DNA of 64,000 bases from Azospirillum lipoferum (GCF_024170005.1 NZ_JALJXJ010000002.1:620001-684000); one strand, 5' to 3'; counted from the stretch's first letter, positions 19,793 to 30,033 are shown. Made by a program: numbers and translations. Notes: a model not told the origin generated them from the sequence alone.

Positions 19793-20662
19793 GTGAAGCC
19801 ACGCTCATCCGGCTCCGTCATCCGCCTTGCCGCCCCCTTGCGGGCTCTCGCGCAGCGCTTCTCCTTCCTTCTGCTGGTGCTGGCCTCCATCGCCCTGATG
19901 ATGGTCGGCAAGATCGAGTCCGTCTCGGTGGACAGCGCGCGCGCACGCGTGACCGATGCCTTCGCCCCCATCCTGGATGCGATCTCCCGCCCCGCCGCCA
20001 CCGCGGCGCGCGTGGTCGAGTCCGCGGTGGAGCTTGAGAACGCCTTCGACGAGAACCAGCGGCTGAAGGCAGAAAATGCCCGGCTTCTGCAGTGGAAGCA
20101 GGCGGCCTTGCGGCTGGAGGCGGAGAACAACAGCCTGCGCAGTCTGCTGCGGGTCCGTCCCGAACCGTCGGTCAACTATATCGCCGCCCGCGTGATCGCC
20201 ACACCCGGCAGTTCCTTCGTCCGTACGCTGGTGGTCACCGCCGGCAAGCGCGACGGGGTGCGCAAGGGTCAGGCGGCGCTCGCCGGCGCCGGTCTGGTCG
20301 GCCGGGTGATCGAGGTCGGCGAATGGTCGTCCCGCGTCCTGCTGCTGACCGACATCAACGCCCGCATTCCGGTGATCTTGTCGAACACGCGCCAGCGCTC
20401 GATCCTGGCCGGCGACAATTCCGATCAGGCCAAGCTCCTCTACCTGCCGCCCGACTCGCCGATCCAGGTGGGCGAGCGGGTGGTGACCTCCGGCGACGGC
20501 GGGCTGTTCCCGCCCGGCCTGCCGGTCGGCGTGGTAACCGCGGTCAGCGAGCGAGGCGTCCGCGTCCTGCCCAGCGCCGACCTATCCCGCATCGAACATC
20601 TGCGTCTGGTGGATTTCGGCCTGCCGAGCACCGATCTGGACCCGTCACCAGAGTGGAAGTGA
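19793..20662 (+). CDS. mreC: Rod shape-determining protein MreC
   Basis: A 289-residue bitopic protein linking MreB to periplasmic wall synthases. It has a short basic cytoplasmic N-terminus, one transmembrane helix (about 22-42), a coiled coil (about 75-115, LEAENNSLRSLL) and the beta-barrel MreC core. The start is GTG (MKPRSSGS), 93 bases after mreB. Downstream mreD follows within 38 bases. Confidence 0.95.
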   Translation: MKPRSSGSVIRLAAPLRALAQRFSFLLLVLASIALMMVGKIESVSVDSARARVTDAFAPILDAISRPAATAARVVESAVELENAFDENQRLKAENARLLQWKQAALRLEAENNSLRSLLRVRPEPSVNYIAARVIATPGSSFVRTLVVTAGKRDGVRKGQAALAGAGLVGRVIEVGEWSSRVLLLTDINARIPVILSNTRQRSILAGDNSDQAKLLYLPPDSPIQVGERVVTSGDGGLFPPGLPVGVVTAVSERGVRVLPSADLSRIEHLRLVDFGLPSTDLDPSPEWK

Positions 20663-20699
20663 GCCGGGCGGAGGGTCCGCCGGCCGAGGACTCGCCGAC

Positions 20700-21212
20700 A
20701 TGACGGCGACCTTTTGGCAGAAGGTGGACAAGACCGGGCGCAATCTGGCGCCCTTCGCCGTCACGGTGATGATGGTGCTGGTGGGCATGATCCCGGTACC
20801 GGTCCCCGGCTATGCCCCGGTGGCACCGAACCTGACGCTGGTCTCCGTCTATTACTGGACGATCCACAGGCCTGACCTGATGCGTCCGGGGGTAGCCTTT
20901 CTGATCGGACTGCTTCAGGATTTCCTGATCGGCGGACCGCTGGGCGTCAACGCCCTGCTGCTGGTCGTCGCGCAATGGGCTGTCCTGAACCAGCGCCGCG
21001 TGTTCCTGGCCAGCACCTTCGCCCTGCTGTGGTTCGGCTTCACGCTGGTAATGGCCGGGGGGGTGCTGCTGCAATGGCTGGCCTTCTCGGTGCTCGACGC
21101 CGCCACGCTGTCGATCCTGCCGGCCCTGTTCCAGGGTCTGCTGACAGTGGCGGTGTTTCCTGCGGTGGGTTGGCTGCTGATCCGCGTCCACCGCGCGTTC
21201 CTGAATGGGTAA
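20700..21212 (+). CDS. mreD: Rod shape-determining protein MreD
   Basis: A 170-residue integral membrane protein with about five hydrophobic segments and no soluble domain, fitting MreD by length and by position between mreC and mrdA. The segment GLLQDFLIGGPLGVNALLLV is the recognisable MreD core. It works in the elongasome with MreC and PBP2. Confidence 0.93.
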   Translation: MTATFWQKVDKTGRNLAPFAVTVMMVLVGMIPVPVPGYAPVAPNLTLVSVYYWTIHRPDLMRPGVAFLIGLLQDFLIGGPLGVNALLLVVAQWAVLNQRRVFLASTFALLWFGFTLVMAGGVLLQWLAFSVLDAATLSILPALFQGLLTVAVFPAVGWLLIRVHRAFLNG

Positions 21213-21230
21213 AGGGTCCCGACGGGTCTC

Positions 21231-23117
21231 ATGAGTTCGATCGATCGCGACACCGACCGTTCCCGCCTGCTGGCGCGCCGCGCCCTGGTGCTGGGCGGAA
21301 TCAAGCTGGCCGGCCTGTCCGCGCTGGTTGGTCGCCTCTATTACCTGCAGGTCGTCGAGTCGGCGCGCTACACCATGCTGGCCGAGGAGAACCGCATCAG
21401 CCTGCGGCTGATCGCCCCATCGCGCGGCAACATCGTCGACCGTTTCGGCGTGCCGCTGGCGGTCAACCAGCAGAACTACCGCGTCGTCGTCGTGTCGGAA
21501 CGCACCCACAACATCCAGGAGACTCTCGACAAGATCTCCCGCATCGTGCCGCTGACCGACGGCGACCGCCGCCGCGTGCTGCGCGAACTGCACCGCAAGC
21601 GCCGCTTCGTCCCCGTCACCGTGCGCGAGAACCTGACCTGGGAGCAGGTGGCGACGCTGGAGACCAACACCCCCGACCTGCCTGGCGTGGCAATCGAGGT
21701 AGGCGAGTTGCGTTATTACCCGCAGGCGGACTCGACCGCCCATATCCTGGGTTATGTCGGCGCCGTGTCGGAGTCTGAACTGAGCGGCAACAGCGATCCC
21801 GTGCTGTCCCTGCCCGGCTTCCGCATCGGCAAGGCCGGCATCGAGAAGTTCCACGAGAAGGTGCTGCGCGGCACCGCCGGCACCAGCCAGCTGGAGGTGA
21901 ACGCCGTCGGCCGCGTCATCCGCGAGCTGTCGCGCGACGAGGGCCAGTCCGGCCGCGAGGTGCAGCTGACCATCGACATGGTGCTGCAACGCTTCGTGCA
22001 GGAGCGGCTGTCGCAGGAGGTCAGCGCCTCGGCCGTGGTGATGGACGTGCACACCGGCGGCATCTATGCCCTGTGCTCCCACCCCAGCTACGATCCCAAC
22101 CAGTTCACCATGGGCATCAGCGCCGAGCTGTGGGAGGAGCTGCTGTCCAACCAGGCGACTCCGCTGAACAACAAGGCGGTGGTCGGACAATATCCGCCAG
22201 GGTCCACCTTCAAGATGATGGCGGCACTGGCGGCGCTCGAGTCGGGCGTGGTCAGCAACCGGCACACCGTGTTCTGTCCCGGCTATCTGGAGCTGGGCGA
22301 CCACCGCTTCCACTGCTGGAAGCGCGGTGGGCACGGCACCGTCGATTTCGTCGGCGCGCTGCGCCATTCCTGCGACGTGTTCTTCTACGACGTGTCACGC
22401 CGGATCGGCATCGACCGCATCGCCGAAATGTCCAACCGCTTCGGCCTGGGCAACCGCACCGGCATCGACCTGCCGCACGAACGCGCCGGCCTGATTCCCT
22501 CCATCGCCTGGAAGAAGGCGACGCTGGGCAAGGGCTGGGACATGGGCGAGACCCTGGTCGCCTCCATCGGCCAAGGTTATGTGCTGACGACGCCACTGCA
22601 ACTGGCGGTGATGACCTGCCGGCTGGCCAATGGCGGCTATGCGGTTAAGCCGCACCTGACCAAGCAGATCAAGACGGTCAGCGGCGAGCAGACGGCTTGG
22701 CCCAGCATCGGCGTGAAGAAGGAGAACCTCGACATCGTACTGCGCGGCATGACCGAGGTGACCAACGCCCCCAACGGCACCGCCTTCAAGTCGCGCATCA
22801 CCGAAGTCGGCTATGAGATGGCCGGCAAGACCGGTTCGGCCCAGGTCCGCCGCATCACCATGGCCGAGCGCAACAACGGCGTGAAGAAGAACGAGGATTT
22901 GCCCTGGCGCGAGCGCGACCATGCCCTGTTCGTCGCCTTCGCGCCGATCCAGGCACCGCGCTATGCCTGCGCCGTCTTCGTCGAACATGGCGGCGGCGGC
23001 TCCACCGCGGCGGCCCCCATCGCCCGCGACATCCTGCTGGAAACCCAGAAGCGCGACCCCGGCCGCGCCGCCGTCGCCGAAACCCCGCCAAGCGGATTCG
23101 GGGAGCCGCGCGGCTGA
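21231..23117 (+). CDS. mrdA: Penicillin-binding protein 2 (peptidoglycan transpeptidase)
   Basis: A 628-residue class B penicillin-binding protein that crosslinks peptidoglycan during elongation. One N-terminal transmembrane helix (about 20-40), the dimerisation/pedestal domain, then the transpeptidase domain with catalytic motif STFK at 325-328, RHSCD as the second motif and GKTGSAQ as the third. Last gene of the mre operon here; rodA, which often follows, is replaced by a convergent transporter gene. Confidence 0.95.
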   Translation: MSSIDRDTDRSRLLARRALVLGGIKLAGLSALVGRLYYLQVVESARYTMLAEENRISLRLIAPSRGNIVDRFGVPLAVNQQNYRVVVVSERTHNIQETLDKISRIVPLTDGDRRRVLRELHRKRRFVPVTVRENLTWEQVATLETNTPDLPGVAIEVGELRYYPQADSTAHILGYVGAVSESELSGNSDPVLSLPGFRIGKAGIEKFHEKVLRGTAGTSQLEVNAVGRVIRELSRDEGQSGREVQLTIDMVLQRFVQERLSQEVSASAVVMDVHTGGIYALCSHPSYDPNQFTMGISAELWEELLSNQATPLNNKAVVGQYPPGSTFKMMAALAALESGVVSNRHTVFCPGYLELGDHRFHCWKRGGHGTVDFVGALRHSCDVFFYDVSRRIGIDRIAEMSNRFGLGNRTGIDLPHERAGLIPSIAWKKATLGKGWDMGETLVASIGQGYVLTTPLQLAVMTCRLANGGYAVKPHLTKQIKTVSGEQTAWPSIGVKKENLDIVLRGMTEVTNAPNGTAFKSRITEVGYEMAGKTGSAQVRRITMAERNNGVKKNEDLPWRERDHALFVAFAPIQAPRYACAVFVEHGGGGSTAAAPIARDILLETQKRDPGRAAVAETPPSGFGEPRG

Positions 23118-23130
23118 AAGGTTTGTCCAT

Positions 23131-24051
23131 TCAAGACCGGCGACGGGCCGGAATGGTCATCGCCGCCACCCCGAACACGACCAAGGCACAGCCGGCGAGG
23201 ATGGTCGGCTCCAGCGTCTCGCCCAACATCAGCGCACCGACGCCGACGCCGATGGGTACCCGCAGATAGGCCTGACCGGTCGTTGGAACCGCCCCAAGGG
23301 TGTGGACCAGCCGGAAATAGAGAACGAAAGCGAGCGCGGTCGAGAAGACCGACAGGCTGACGAGCGCCAGCAACGACTCCCATGAGGGCATCAGTGTCCA
23401 GGGCCGGTCGACCGCCAGACTGACCGGCAGCAGCAGGACCGCGCCGCACATCAGCGATCCGGCGGCAGGCATGATCGGGTCCAATCCCTTGAAGACACGG
23501 CCGAAGATGGCCGCCCCGGCATAGCAGAGGGTGGCGAAGACGATGGCGCCCTGCGCCAGAAGATCGCGACCGATCCCGTCCACCGCCCCCACCCCGATGA
23601 CCAGGATTGTCCCGCCGAGCCCGACAAGCACGCCGACGGTCTTTCGCAGGCACAAGGCTTCGTGCCTGGTCAGCAGCAGCGTGATGAGAAAAGCGAAGAT
23701 CGGTGTCGTCGCGTTGAGGATCGCAGCGGTCCCAGCTTCGACCGTCCGTTCGGCCCAGGCGATCAAGGTGAAAGGCAAGACACTGTTCAGACAGGCCTGC
23801 ACCAGAAAACGGCTCCATACGGCCCGTTCGCGCGGCAGGGAAAGCCCGCGCCAATGGATGACGGCCAGCAGAACGGTTCCCGCTATCAAGGTCCGGCCGG
23901 CAATGAAGGTCAGCGGTGGGATCGTCTCCACTCCGATCCGTATGAAGCTGTAGGACGCACCCCACAAGGTTGCAAGTGCCAGCAGCAAGGCAAGCTCCAC
24001 ACACAGATCGGGCCGCGAAGCGGACCCAGCTGAAGCTGAAGGAATGGTCAT
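23131..24051 (-). CDS. EamA family (DMT superfamily) transporter
   Basis: A 306-residue membrane protein with ten predicted transmembrane helices in two EamA repeats (the first begins LALATLWGASYSFIRIGVETIPP, the second near residue 155). Such proteins mostly export metabolites or amino acids; the substrate here cannot be told. Divergent from an ArsR-type regulator across about 130 bases that contain an inverted repeat, so it may be that regulator's target. It converges on mrdA. Confidence 0.88.
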   Translation of the reverse strand: MTIPSASAGSASRPDLCVELALLLALATLWGASYSFIRIGVETIPPLTFIAGRTLIAGTVLLAVIHWRGLSLPRERAVWSRFLVQACLNSVLPFTLIAWAERTVEAGTAAILNATTPIFAFLITLLLTRHEALCLRKTVGVLVGLGGTILVIGVGAVDGIGRDLLAQGAIVFATLCYAGAAIFGRVFKGLDPIMPAAGSLMCGAVLLLPVSLAVDRPWTLMPSWESLLALVSLSVFSTALAFVLYFRLVHTLGAVPTTGQAYLRVPIGVGVGALMLGETLEPTILAGCALVVFGVAAMTIPARRRS

Positions 24052-24116
24052 GAAGGCTCCGTCGCTTGAAGAAGGTCACCCACCATGCCAGTCCGATCGA
24101 CGGAAGATCTCTGGGA

Positions 24117-24140
24117 ACGCTTCGGCCATGGACGAAGCGT
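24117..24140 (+). promoter_or_regulatory. Inverted repeat, candidate operator for ArsR-type regulator
   Basis: ACGCTTCG (24,117-24,124) and CGAAGCGT (24,133-24,140) are a perfect 8-bp inverted repeat with an eight-base spacer. It lies in the divergent region between the EamA gene and the regulator, 43 bases before the regulator's ATG. Function inferred from position. Confidence 0.4.
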
Positions 24141-24182
24141 CGGCGGCTGACGGATCCGGCGAACGGGCCTAAACTGAAAGGC

Positions 24183-24902
24183 ATGACCGCCAGGCCCATC
24201 GCCTCCGCCAACGCCATCGCCACCATTGCCGCCCTGATCGGCGATCCGGCGCGGGCGAACATCCTCTCCGCCCTGATGGGCGGACAGGCGCTGACTGCCG
24301 GGGAGCTGTGCTGGCACGCCGGCGTTGGCGCGCCGACCACCAGCGGCCATCTGGCCAAGTTGACCGAGGCGGGATTGCTGGCGGTGGAGCGCCAGGGGCG
24401 GCACCGCTATTACCGGCTGGCTTCCCCGGTCATCGCCCAAGCGATGGAGAGCCTGATGGCGGTGGCGACCGCCGGACCACCACGCCATCGTCCTCCCGGC
24501 CCAAAGGACGAGGCTCTGAGAGCCGCCCGAACCTGCTATGACCACCTCGCCGGACGATTGGGCACAGCACTGGCTGACCGGCTGAGCGACCTCCGGCTTG
24601 TCATCATCGGTGACGGCGGAGCCTTGGTGACGGATGACGGCCGGGATTTCCTGGCCGGGCTGGGTCTCACATTTCCCGAAGCCGGCGGGAACCACAGACC
24701 GCTCTGCCGGACCTGCCTCGACTGGAGCGAGCGGCGGCCTCATCTGGCCGGACAACTGGGCGCGGCATTGCTGACCTGTTCGCTGGAACGCAGCTGGATC
24801 GCCCGCATGCCCGGCAGCCGCGCGGTCACGATTACCGACGCCGGCAGCAAAGGGTTCGCCATGGTGTTCGGCATCACCCCGGAACATCTTGCCCCCAAAT
24901 GA
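24183..24902 (+). CDS. ArsR family regulator with C-terminal domain
   Basis: A 239-residue protein. Residues about 8-90 form an ArsR winged helix (LIGDPARANILSALMGG, then LTAGELCWHAGVGAPTTSGHLAKL and RQGRHRYYRLAS). The extra C-terminal region of about 130 residues includes CRTCLDWSERRPHLAGQLG, seen in a subgroup of ArsR proteins, and several cysteines. The usual metal-binding CVC motif is absent. Divergent from the EamA exporter, which it probably controls. The upstream frame (from 24,066) was not used. Confidence 0.85.
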   Translation: MTARPIASANAIATIAALIGDPARANILSALMGGQALTAGELCWHAGVGAPTTSGHLAKLTEAGLLAVERQGRHRYYRLASPVIAQAMESLMAVATAGPPRHRPPGPKDEALRAARTCYDHLAGRLGTALADRLSDLRLVIIGDGGALVTDDGRDFLAGLGLTFPEAGGNHRPLCRTCLDWSERRPHLAGQLGAALLTCSLERSWIARMPGSRAVTITDAGSKGFAMVFGITPEHLAPK

Positions 24903-24928
24903 AAAACGCGCCCCCGAAGGGACGCGCT
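24902..24928 (-). terminator. Terminator of ilvC
   Basis: On the minus strand CGCGTCCC-TTCG-GGGGCGCG forms an 8-bp stem with a stable TTCG tetraloop, followed by TTTTT. It sits about 30 bases after the ilvC stop. Confidence 0.85.
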
Positions 24929-24958
24929 CTCCACAAAACCAATATGGCTTTCGCCAGA

Positions 24959-26035
<1,077 letters not shown>

Positions 26036-26140
26036 TTACTCCATTGAGCAAAGCCGCCCGTCAAGGGAAACAATCGCTCGACGGAGCGGCAAACTGCAAA
26101 GCTTCCTTGCGTTTTTGCCGCCCCAATCTTGCGCAGAATA

Positions 26141-26158
26141 CCCAAAAGCTGTTTTGGG
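26141..26158. repeat. Inverted repeat between ilvN and ilvC
   Basis: CCCAAAA-GCTG-TTTTGGG, a perfect 7-bp hairpin just after the ilvN stop. No T-tract follows, so it may be a transcript-stabilising hairpin or a weak terminator inside the operon. Confidence 0.45.
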
Positions 26159-26166
26159 CAAGCCTT

Positions 26167-26673
26167 TTAGAACGCCGCCGGCCCCTTCGACATGGCGACC
26201 ACGCCGGTGCGGCTGGCTTCCACGAGGCCGAGCTGGGTCATCAGCCCGACGAAGTCATCGACCTGTTCGGTGGTGCCGGTCAGTTCGAAGACGAAGCTGG
26301 TCAGGGTGGCGTCCACCACCTTGGCCTTGAAGATGTCGGCGAGGCGCAGCGCCTCGATCCGGCGGTCGCCGGTGCCGGCCACCTTGACCAGCGCCAGCTC
26401 GCGCTCCACCGCCGGCCCCTCATCGGTCAGGTCATGGACGCGGTGGACCGGAACCAGCCGGCTCAACTGCGCCTTGATCTGCTCGATGATCATCCGGGTA
26501 CCGGAGGTGACCAGGGTGATGCGCGACAGGTGATCGGCATTGTTCACCTCCGCCACCGTCAGGCTTTCGATGTTGTAGCCGCGGCCGGAGAACAGCCCGA
26601 TGACGCGGGCGAGAACGCCTGGCTCGTTGTCCACCAGCACGGCGATGGTGTGCTTTTCGATCGCGTTTTCCAT
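26167..26673 (-). CDS. ilvN: Acetolactate synthase small (regulatory) subunit
   Basis: A 168-residue regulatory subunit with an N-terminal ACT domain (about 8-80: HTIAVLVDNEPGVLARVIGLFSGRGYNI, shown in part) and the C-terminal AHAS small-subunit domain. It activates the large subunit and binds valine for feedback inhibition. Located 35 bases downstream of ilvI, clearly the same operon. Also called ilvH depending on naming. Confidence 0.95.
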   Translation of the reverse strand: MENAIEKHTIAVLVDNEPGVLARVIGLFSGRGYNIESLTVAEVNNADHLSRITLVTSGTRMIIEQIKAQLSRLVPVHRVHDLTDEGPAVERELALVKVAGTGDRRIEALRLADIFKAKVVDATLTSFVFELTGTTEQVDDFVGLMTQLGLVEASRTGVVAMSKGPAAF

Positions 26674-26708
26674 GAATCCCGTCCTTCCGTTCGTTCGTCG
26701 TCAGCCGA

Positions 26709-28472
26709 TCAGACCAGCACCATGCCGTCTTCCGGCGTGGCGTCGGACGGGCTGTCGTCCGGACCGAACAGGATCTCGTTGTGGGCCTTGCCGCCCGGGA
26801 TCATGGGGAAACAATTTTCCTTCGGATCGACGGCGATGTCGATGATGCAGGGGCGGTCGGTGACCGTCAGCATCTTCTCGATCACCTGATCGACCTCGGC
26901 CACCGTGGTGGCGCGCAAGCCGACGCAGCCCCAGGATTCCGCCAGCTTCACGAAGTCCGGCAGGGCTTCGGAGTAGCTCTGGGAATAGCGCGAGCCGTGC
27001 AGCAATTCCTGCCACTGGCGCACCATGCCCATATACTGGTTGTTCAGGATGAAGATCTTGACCGGCGCGCGGTACTGCACGGCGGTGCCGATCTCCTGCA
27101 TGTTCATCAGGAAGCTGGCCTCGCCCGACACGTCGACGACGATGGCGTCGGGATGGGCCAGTTGGGCGCCGATGGCGGCCGGCAGGCCGTAGCCCATGGT
27201 GCCGAGCCCGCCCGAGGTCATCCAGCGGTTCGGCTGGTCGAAGGGCAGGAACTGGGCGGCCCACATCTGGTGCTGGCCGACTTCCGTCGTGATGTAGTGG
27301 TCCTTGCCGCGCAGGGCCTCGCGCAGGCGCTCCAGCGCATATTGCGGCTTGATGACCGATTCGGTGCGGTTGTAGTTCAGGCAGTTGCGGGCGCGCCAGC
27401 CCTCGATCTTGCCCCACCACTCCTTCAGCGCGGCCTTGTCCGGCGACTTGGCGCGCGCCTTCCAGATGCGCAGCATGTCCTCCAGCACGGCACCGCAGTC
27501 GCCGACGATCGGAATGTCGACGGCGACGTTCTTGTTGATCGAGCTGGGATCGATGTCGACGTGGATCTTCTTCGAACCCGGCGAGAAGGCCGACAGCTTG
27601 CCGGTCACGCGGTCGTCGAAGCGGGCGCCGATGTTGATCATGACATCGCATTCGTACATGGCGAGGTTCGCCTCGTACGTGCCATGCATGCCGAGCATTC
27701 CCAGCCACTGGCTTTCGGAAGCCGGGAAGGCGCCCAGCCCCATCAGGGTTGAGGTGATCGGGAAGCCGGTGGCCTTGACGAACTGGGTCAGCAGCTTGGC
27801 GGCAAAGGGGCCGGCATTGATCACGCCGCCGCCGGTGTAGAAGACCGGCCGCTTGGCGTTGGCGATCAGATCCACCGCCTCTTCGATGCGGGCCATCTCC
27901 GGCTTCACCTGCGGCCGGTAGGTCTTGTGCTTGACCTCCGCCGGCGGAACATAGGTGCCGTCGGCGAACTGCACGTCCTTCGGAATGTCGACCAGCACCG
28001 GGCCGGGACGGCCGCTGCGCGCGACATAGAAGGCCTCGTGGAGGGTGCGGGCCAGATTGTCGACGTCCTTCACCAGGTAATTGTGCTTGGTGCAGGGACG
28101 TGTGATGCCGGTGGTGTCGGCTTCCTGGAAGGCGTCGTTGCCGATCAGGTGGGTCGGCACCTGGCCCGACAGGCAGACCAGCGGGATGCTGTCGCACAGG
28201 GCGTCCAGCAGGCCGGTCACCGCGTTGGTGGCGCCGGGGCCGGAGGTCACCAGCACGCAGCCGACCTTGCCGGTCGAGCGCGCGTAGCCCTCCGCCGCGT
28301 GAACCGCGGCCTGCTCGTGGCGTACAAGGACATGCTTCAGGTCGTTCTGCTGGAACAGCGCGTCGTAGATGGGAAGTACGGCGCCGCCGGGATAGCCGAA
28401 GATGATGTCAACGCCCTGATCCTTCAGGGCTTTGATGACGATCTGGGCGCCGGTCAGCTTCTGTTCGGACAT
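26709..28472 (-). CDS. ilvI: Acetolactate synthase large (catalytic) subunit
   Basis: A 587-residue thiamine diphosphate enzyme producing acetolactate or acetohydroxybutyrate from pyruvate and 2-oxo acids. The catalytic glutamate is Glu53 in RHEQAAVHAAEGYARS. The ThDP/Mg motif region is SGEASFLMNMQEIGTA followed by NNQYMGMVRQWQ. The three ThDP-fold domains are complete. First gene of ilvI-ilvN-ilvC. The start has AGAAGG about nine bases upstream; hairpins lie just before it. Confidence 0.96.
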   Translation of the reverse strand: MSEQKLTGAQIVIKALKDQGVDIIFGYPGGAVLPIYDALFQQNDLKHVLVRHEQAAVHAAEGYARSTGKVGCVLVTSGPGATNAVTGLLDALCDSIPLVCLSGQVPTHLIGNDAFQEADTTGITRPCTKHNYLVKDVDNLARTLHEAFYVARSGRPGPVLVDIPKDVQFADGTYVPPAEVKHKTYRPQVKPEMARIEEAVDLIANAKRPVFYTGGGVINAGPFAAKLLTQFVKATGFPITSTLMGLGAFPASESQWLGMLGMHGTYEANLAMYECDVMINIGARFDDRVTGKLSAFSPGSKKIHVDIDPSSINKNVAVDIPIVGDCGAVLEDMLRIWKARAKSPDKAALKEWWGKIEGWRARNCLNYNRTESVIKPQYALERLREALRGKDHYITTEVGQHQMWAAQFLPFDQPNRWMTSGGLGTMGYGLPAAIGAQLAHPDAIVVDVSGEASFLMNMQEIGTAVQYRAPVKIFILNNQYMGMVRQWQELLHGSRYSQSYSEALPDFVKLAESWGCVGLRATTVAEVDQVIEKMLTVTDRPCIIDIAVDPKENCFPMIPGGKAHNEILFGPDDSPSDATPEDGMVLV

Positions 28473-28804
28473 CGCTCACGACCTTCTCATGTGGGCGCCT
28501 CCTCTAGGGCGCCCGGTTCCTTGGGAACACCAACCCCGCCGGGGAGGGGATGCCGTTCAGAACAACGGCTTAGCCCCGATGGCGTGTGCTGGGAGCGGCA
28601 AATTAGTCAAATCATCCGTCATAGGTCAACCCTATTCGCGAATGTTTGCAAAGTTTTTTTGCCGCAGTTTTTCCAATTATTGCGCACTCGCTGGAGGTGT
28701 GCATCCAGCTCCCGTCCAGTCGGCGCCCGCCGCAAACGGAGACGGCGGCCGCACCGAAGCGCGGCCGCCGTTCCGAAAAAGCAACGAACTGAAGGGTCAA
28801 GCGG
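28473..28804 (-). other. Leader region of ilvI and terminator of the aminotransferase gene
   Basis: About 330 bases without a supportable gene. The left part has three hairpins in the ilvI leader: GGGCGCC/GGCGCCC at 28,493-28,514, GTTCC/GGAAC at 28,516-28,528 and CCGTT/AACGG at 28,553-28,568. A promoter is proposed at 28,602-28,629. The right part has a strong 11-bp inverted repeat at 28,742-28,771 (ACGGCGGCCGC/GCGGCCGCCGT) close after the aminotransferase stop, terminator-like but without a T-tract. Confidence 0.55.
28602..28629 (-). promoter_or_regulatory. Candidate ilvI promoter
   Basis: On the minus strand TTGACC and ACTAAT are 16 bases apart. A start near 28,595 would give a leader of about 120 bases with the three hairpins noted. 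Match quality is moderate. Confidence 0.4.
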
Positions 28805-30016
28805 TCAGGCAGCAGTCTTCAGCAGCTCGCACAGCCGGCGGATGCCCTCACGAATCTGGGCCGGCTTGGTGACGGAGAAGGCGAGGCGCAGCGTGTTCTT
28901 GCCCGACCGATCGGCATGGAAGGCCGAACCGGGGACGAAGGCGACGTTGGCCTCTTTGATGGCACGGGCCAGCAGTTCGGTGCCGTCGACACCCTCCGGC
29001 GCCTCGATCCAGACGAACAGGCCGCCTTCCGGCTTGGTCCAGGTGACGCCCGGCGGAGCGTATTCCTCCAGCGCGGCCAGCATGGCGTCGCGACGCTCCT
29101 TGTACTGGGTGCGCAGCAGCTTGATGTGGCTGTCGAAGATCTGCGAGACGACGTCGTGCATGACGATCTGGTTGATCGTGCTCGCATGCAGGTCGGCCGC
29201 CTGCTTCATCAGCACCAGCCGATTCACCACCTCCGGTGCGGCATTGACCCAGCCCACCCGCATCGCCGGCACCATCGTCTTGGAGAAGGTGCCGCCGAAG
29301 ATGACGTTGGTCAGCTTGCCGCCGTTGCGCTCGCAATCCAGCGCCGCCAGCAGCGGCAGATGCTCGCCGTCATAGCGCAGCTCGCAATAGGCGGTGTCCT
29401 CGATCACCGGCACGCCGGCCGCCTCGCAGGCATCCAGGATGGCGTGGCGGCGGGCCAGCGTCACCGTGGTGCCGTTCGGGTTCTGGAAATCGGGGACGAG
29501 GTAGAAGAACTTCGGCTTCTGCGCCAGCGCCTCGGTCAGCGCCGTCATCTCCGGCCCTTCCCCGTCCATCGGGATCGAGAGATAGGTCGGCTCGTAGGGC
29601 GAGAAAGCCTGGAGCGCGCCGAGATAGGTCGGACGGGTCACGACGATCTTGTCGCCGGGGCCGATCAGCAACTTGCCGACAAATTCCAGCACCTGCTGCG
29701 AGCCGTTGGTGATGAGAACACCATCCAGCCCGATGTTGACGCCCTTGCCGCCCATGTAATCGCAGATCCATTCCCGCAGCGGCGTATAGCCTTCGGTGAT
29801 GGAGTATTGCAGCGCGGCGCCGGCACCGGAGTTCGACTGGAAGATCTTCTCATAGGACCGGGCGATGGCCGAGCTGGGGAACAGATCGGGGTCGGGAATG
29901 CCACCGGCGAAGGAGATGATCTCCGGACGGTCGATCAGCTTCAGCAGTTCCCGGATTTCGGACGCCGTCATGCCGCCCACGCGGCCCGCGAACACATGAC
30001 CCCAATCAACCGACAC
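28805..30016 (-). CDS. PLP-dependent aminotransferase (class I, LysN/2-aminoadipate type)
   Basis: A 403-residue fold-type I aminotransferase. The Schiff-base lysine is Lys246 in GGTFSKTMVPAMRVGW, a pattern of the LysN/MocR-like subgroup; YQNPNG-like DFQNPNGTTV and the phosphate-binding RVGW follow the family. I chose GTG at 30,014-30,016 (MSVDWGHVFAG) because AAGGAG lies seven bases upstream. It is 17 bases downstream of miaA, same strand. Specific substrate unknown; branched-chain or aromatic amino acids are plausible given the ilv neighbours, but that is inference. Confidence 0.9.
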   Translation of the reverse strand: MSVDWGHVFAGRVGGMTASEIRELLKLIDRPEIISFAGGIPDPDLFPSSAIARSYEKIFQSNSGAGAALQYSITEGYTPLREWICDYMGGKGVNIGLDGVLITNGSQQVLEFVGKLLIGPGDKIVVTRPTYLGALQAFSPYEPTYLSIPMDGEGPEMTALTEALAQKPKFFYLVPDFQNPNGTTVTLARRHAILDACEAAGVPVIEDTAYCELRYDGEHLPLLAALDCERNGGKLTNVIFGGTFSKTMVPAMRVGWVNAAPEVVNRLVLMKQAADLHASTINQIVMHDVVSQIFDSHIKLLRTQYKERRDAMLAALEEYAPPGVTWTKPEGGLFVWIEAPEGVDGTELLARAIKEANVAFVPGSAFHADRSGKNTLRLAFSVTKPAQIREGIRRLCELLKTAA

Positions 30017-30033
30017 GGTGCTTCTCCTTCGGA

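Noticed and set aside
20544..22367. Long open frame (607 codons) on the minus strand opposite mreC-mreD-mrdA
   Set aside because: Crosses three conserved genes on the other strand and has low-complexity composition (Gln, His, Ala, Arg).
28555..28625. Possible 21-codon leader peptide upstream of ilvI on the minus strand
   Set aside because: Its start codon lies inside the spacer of the predicted promoter, so it would not be on the transcript, and it is not rich in Ile, Val or Leu codons.
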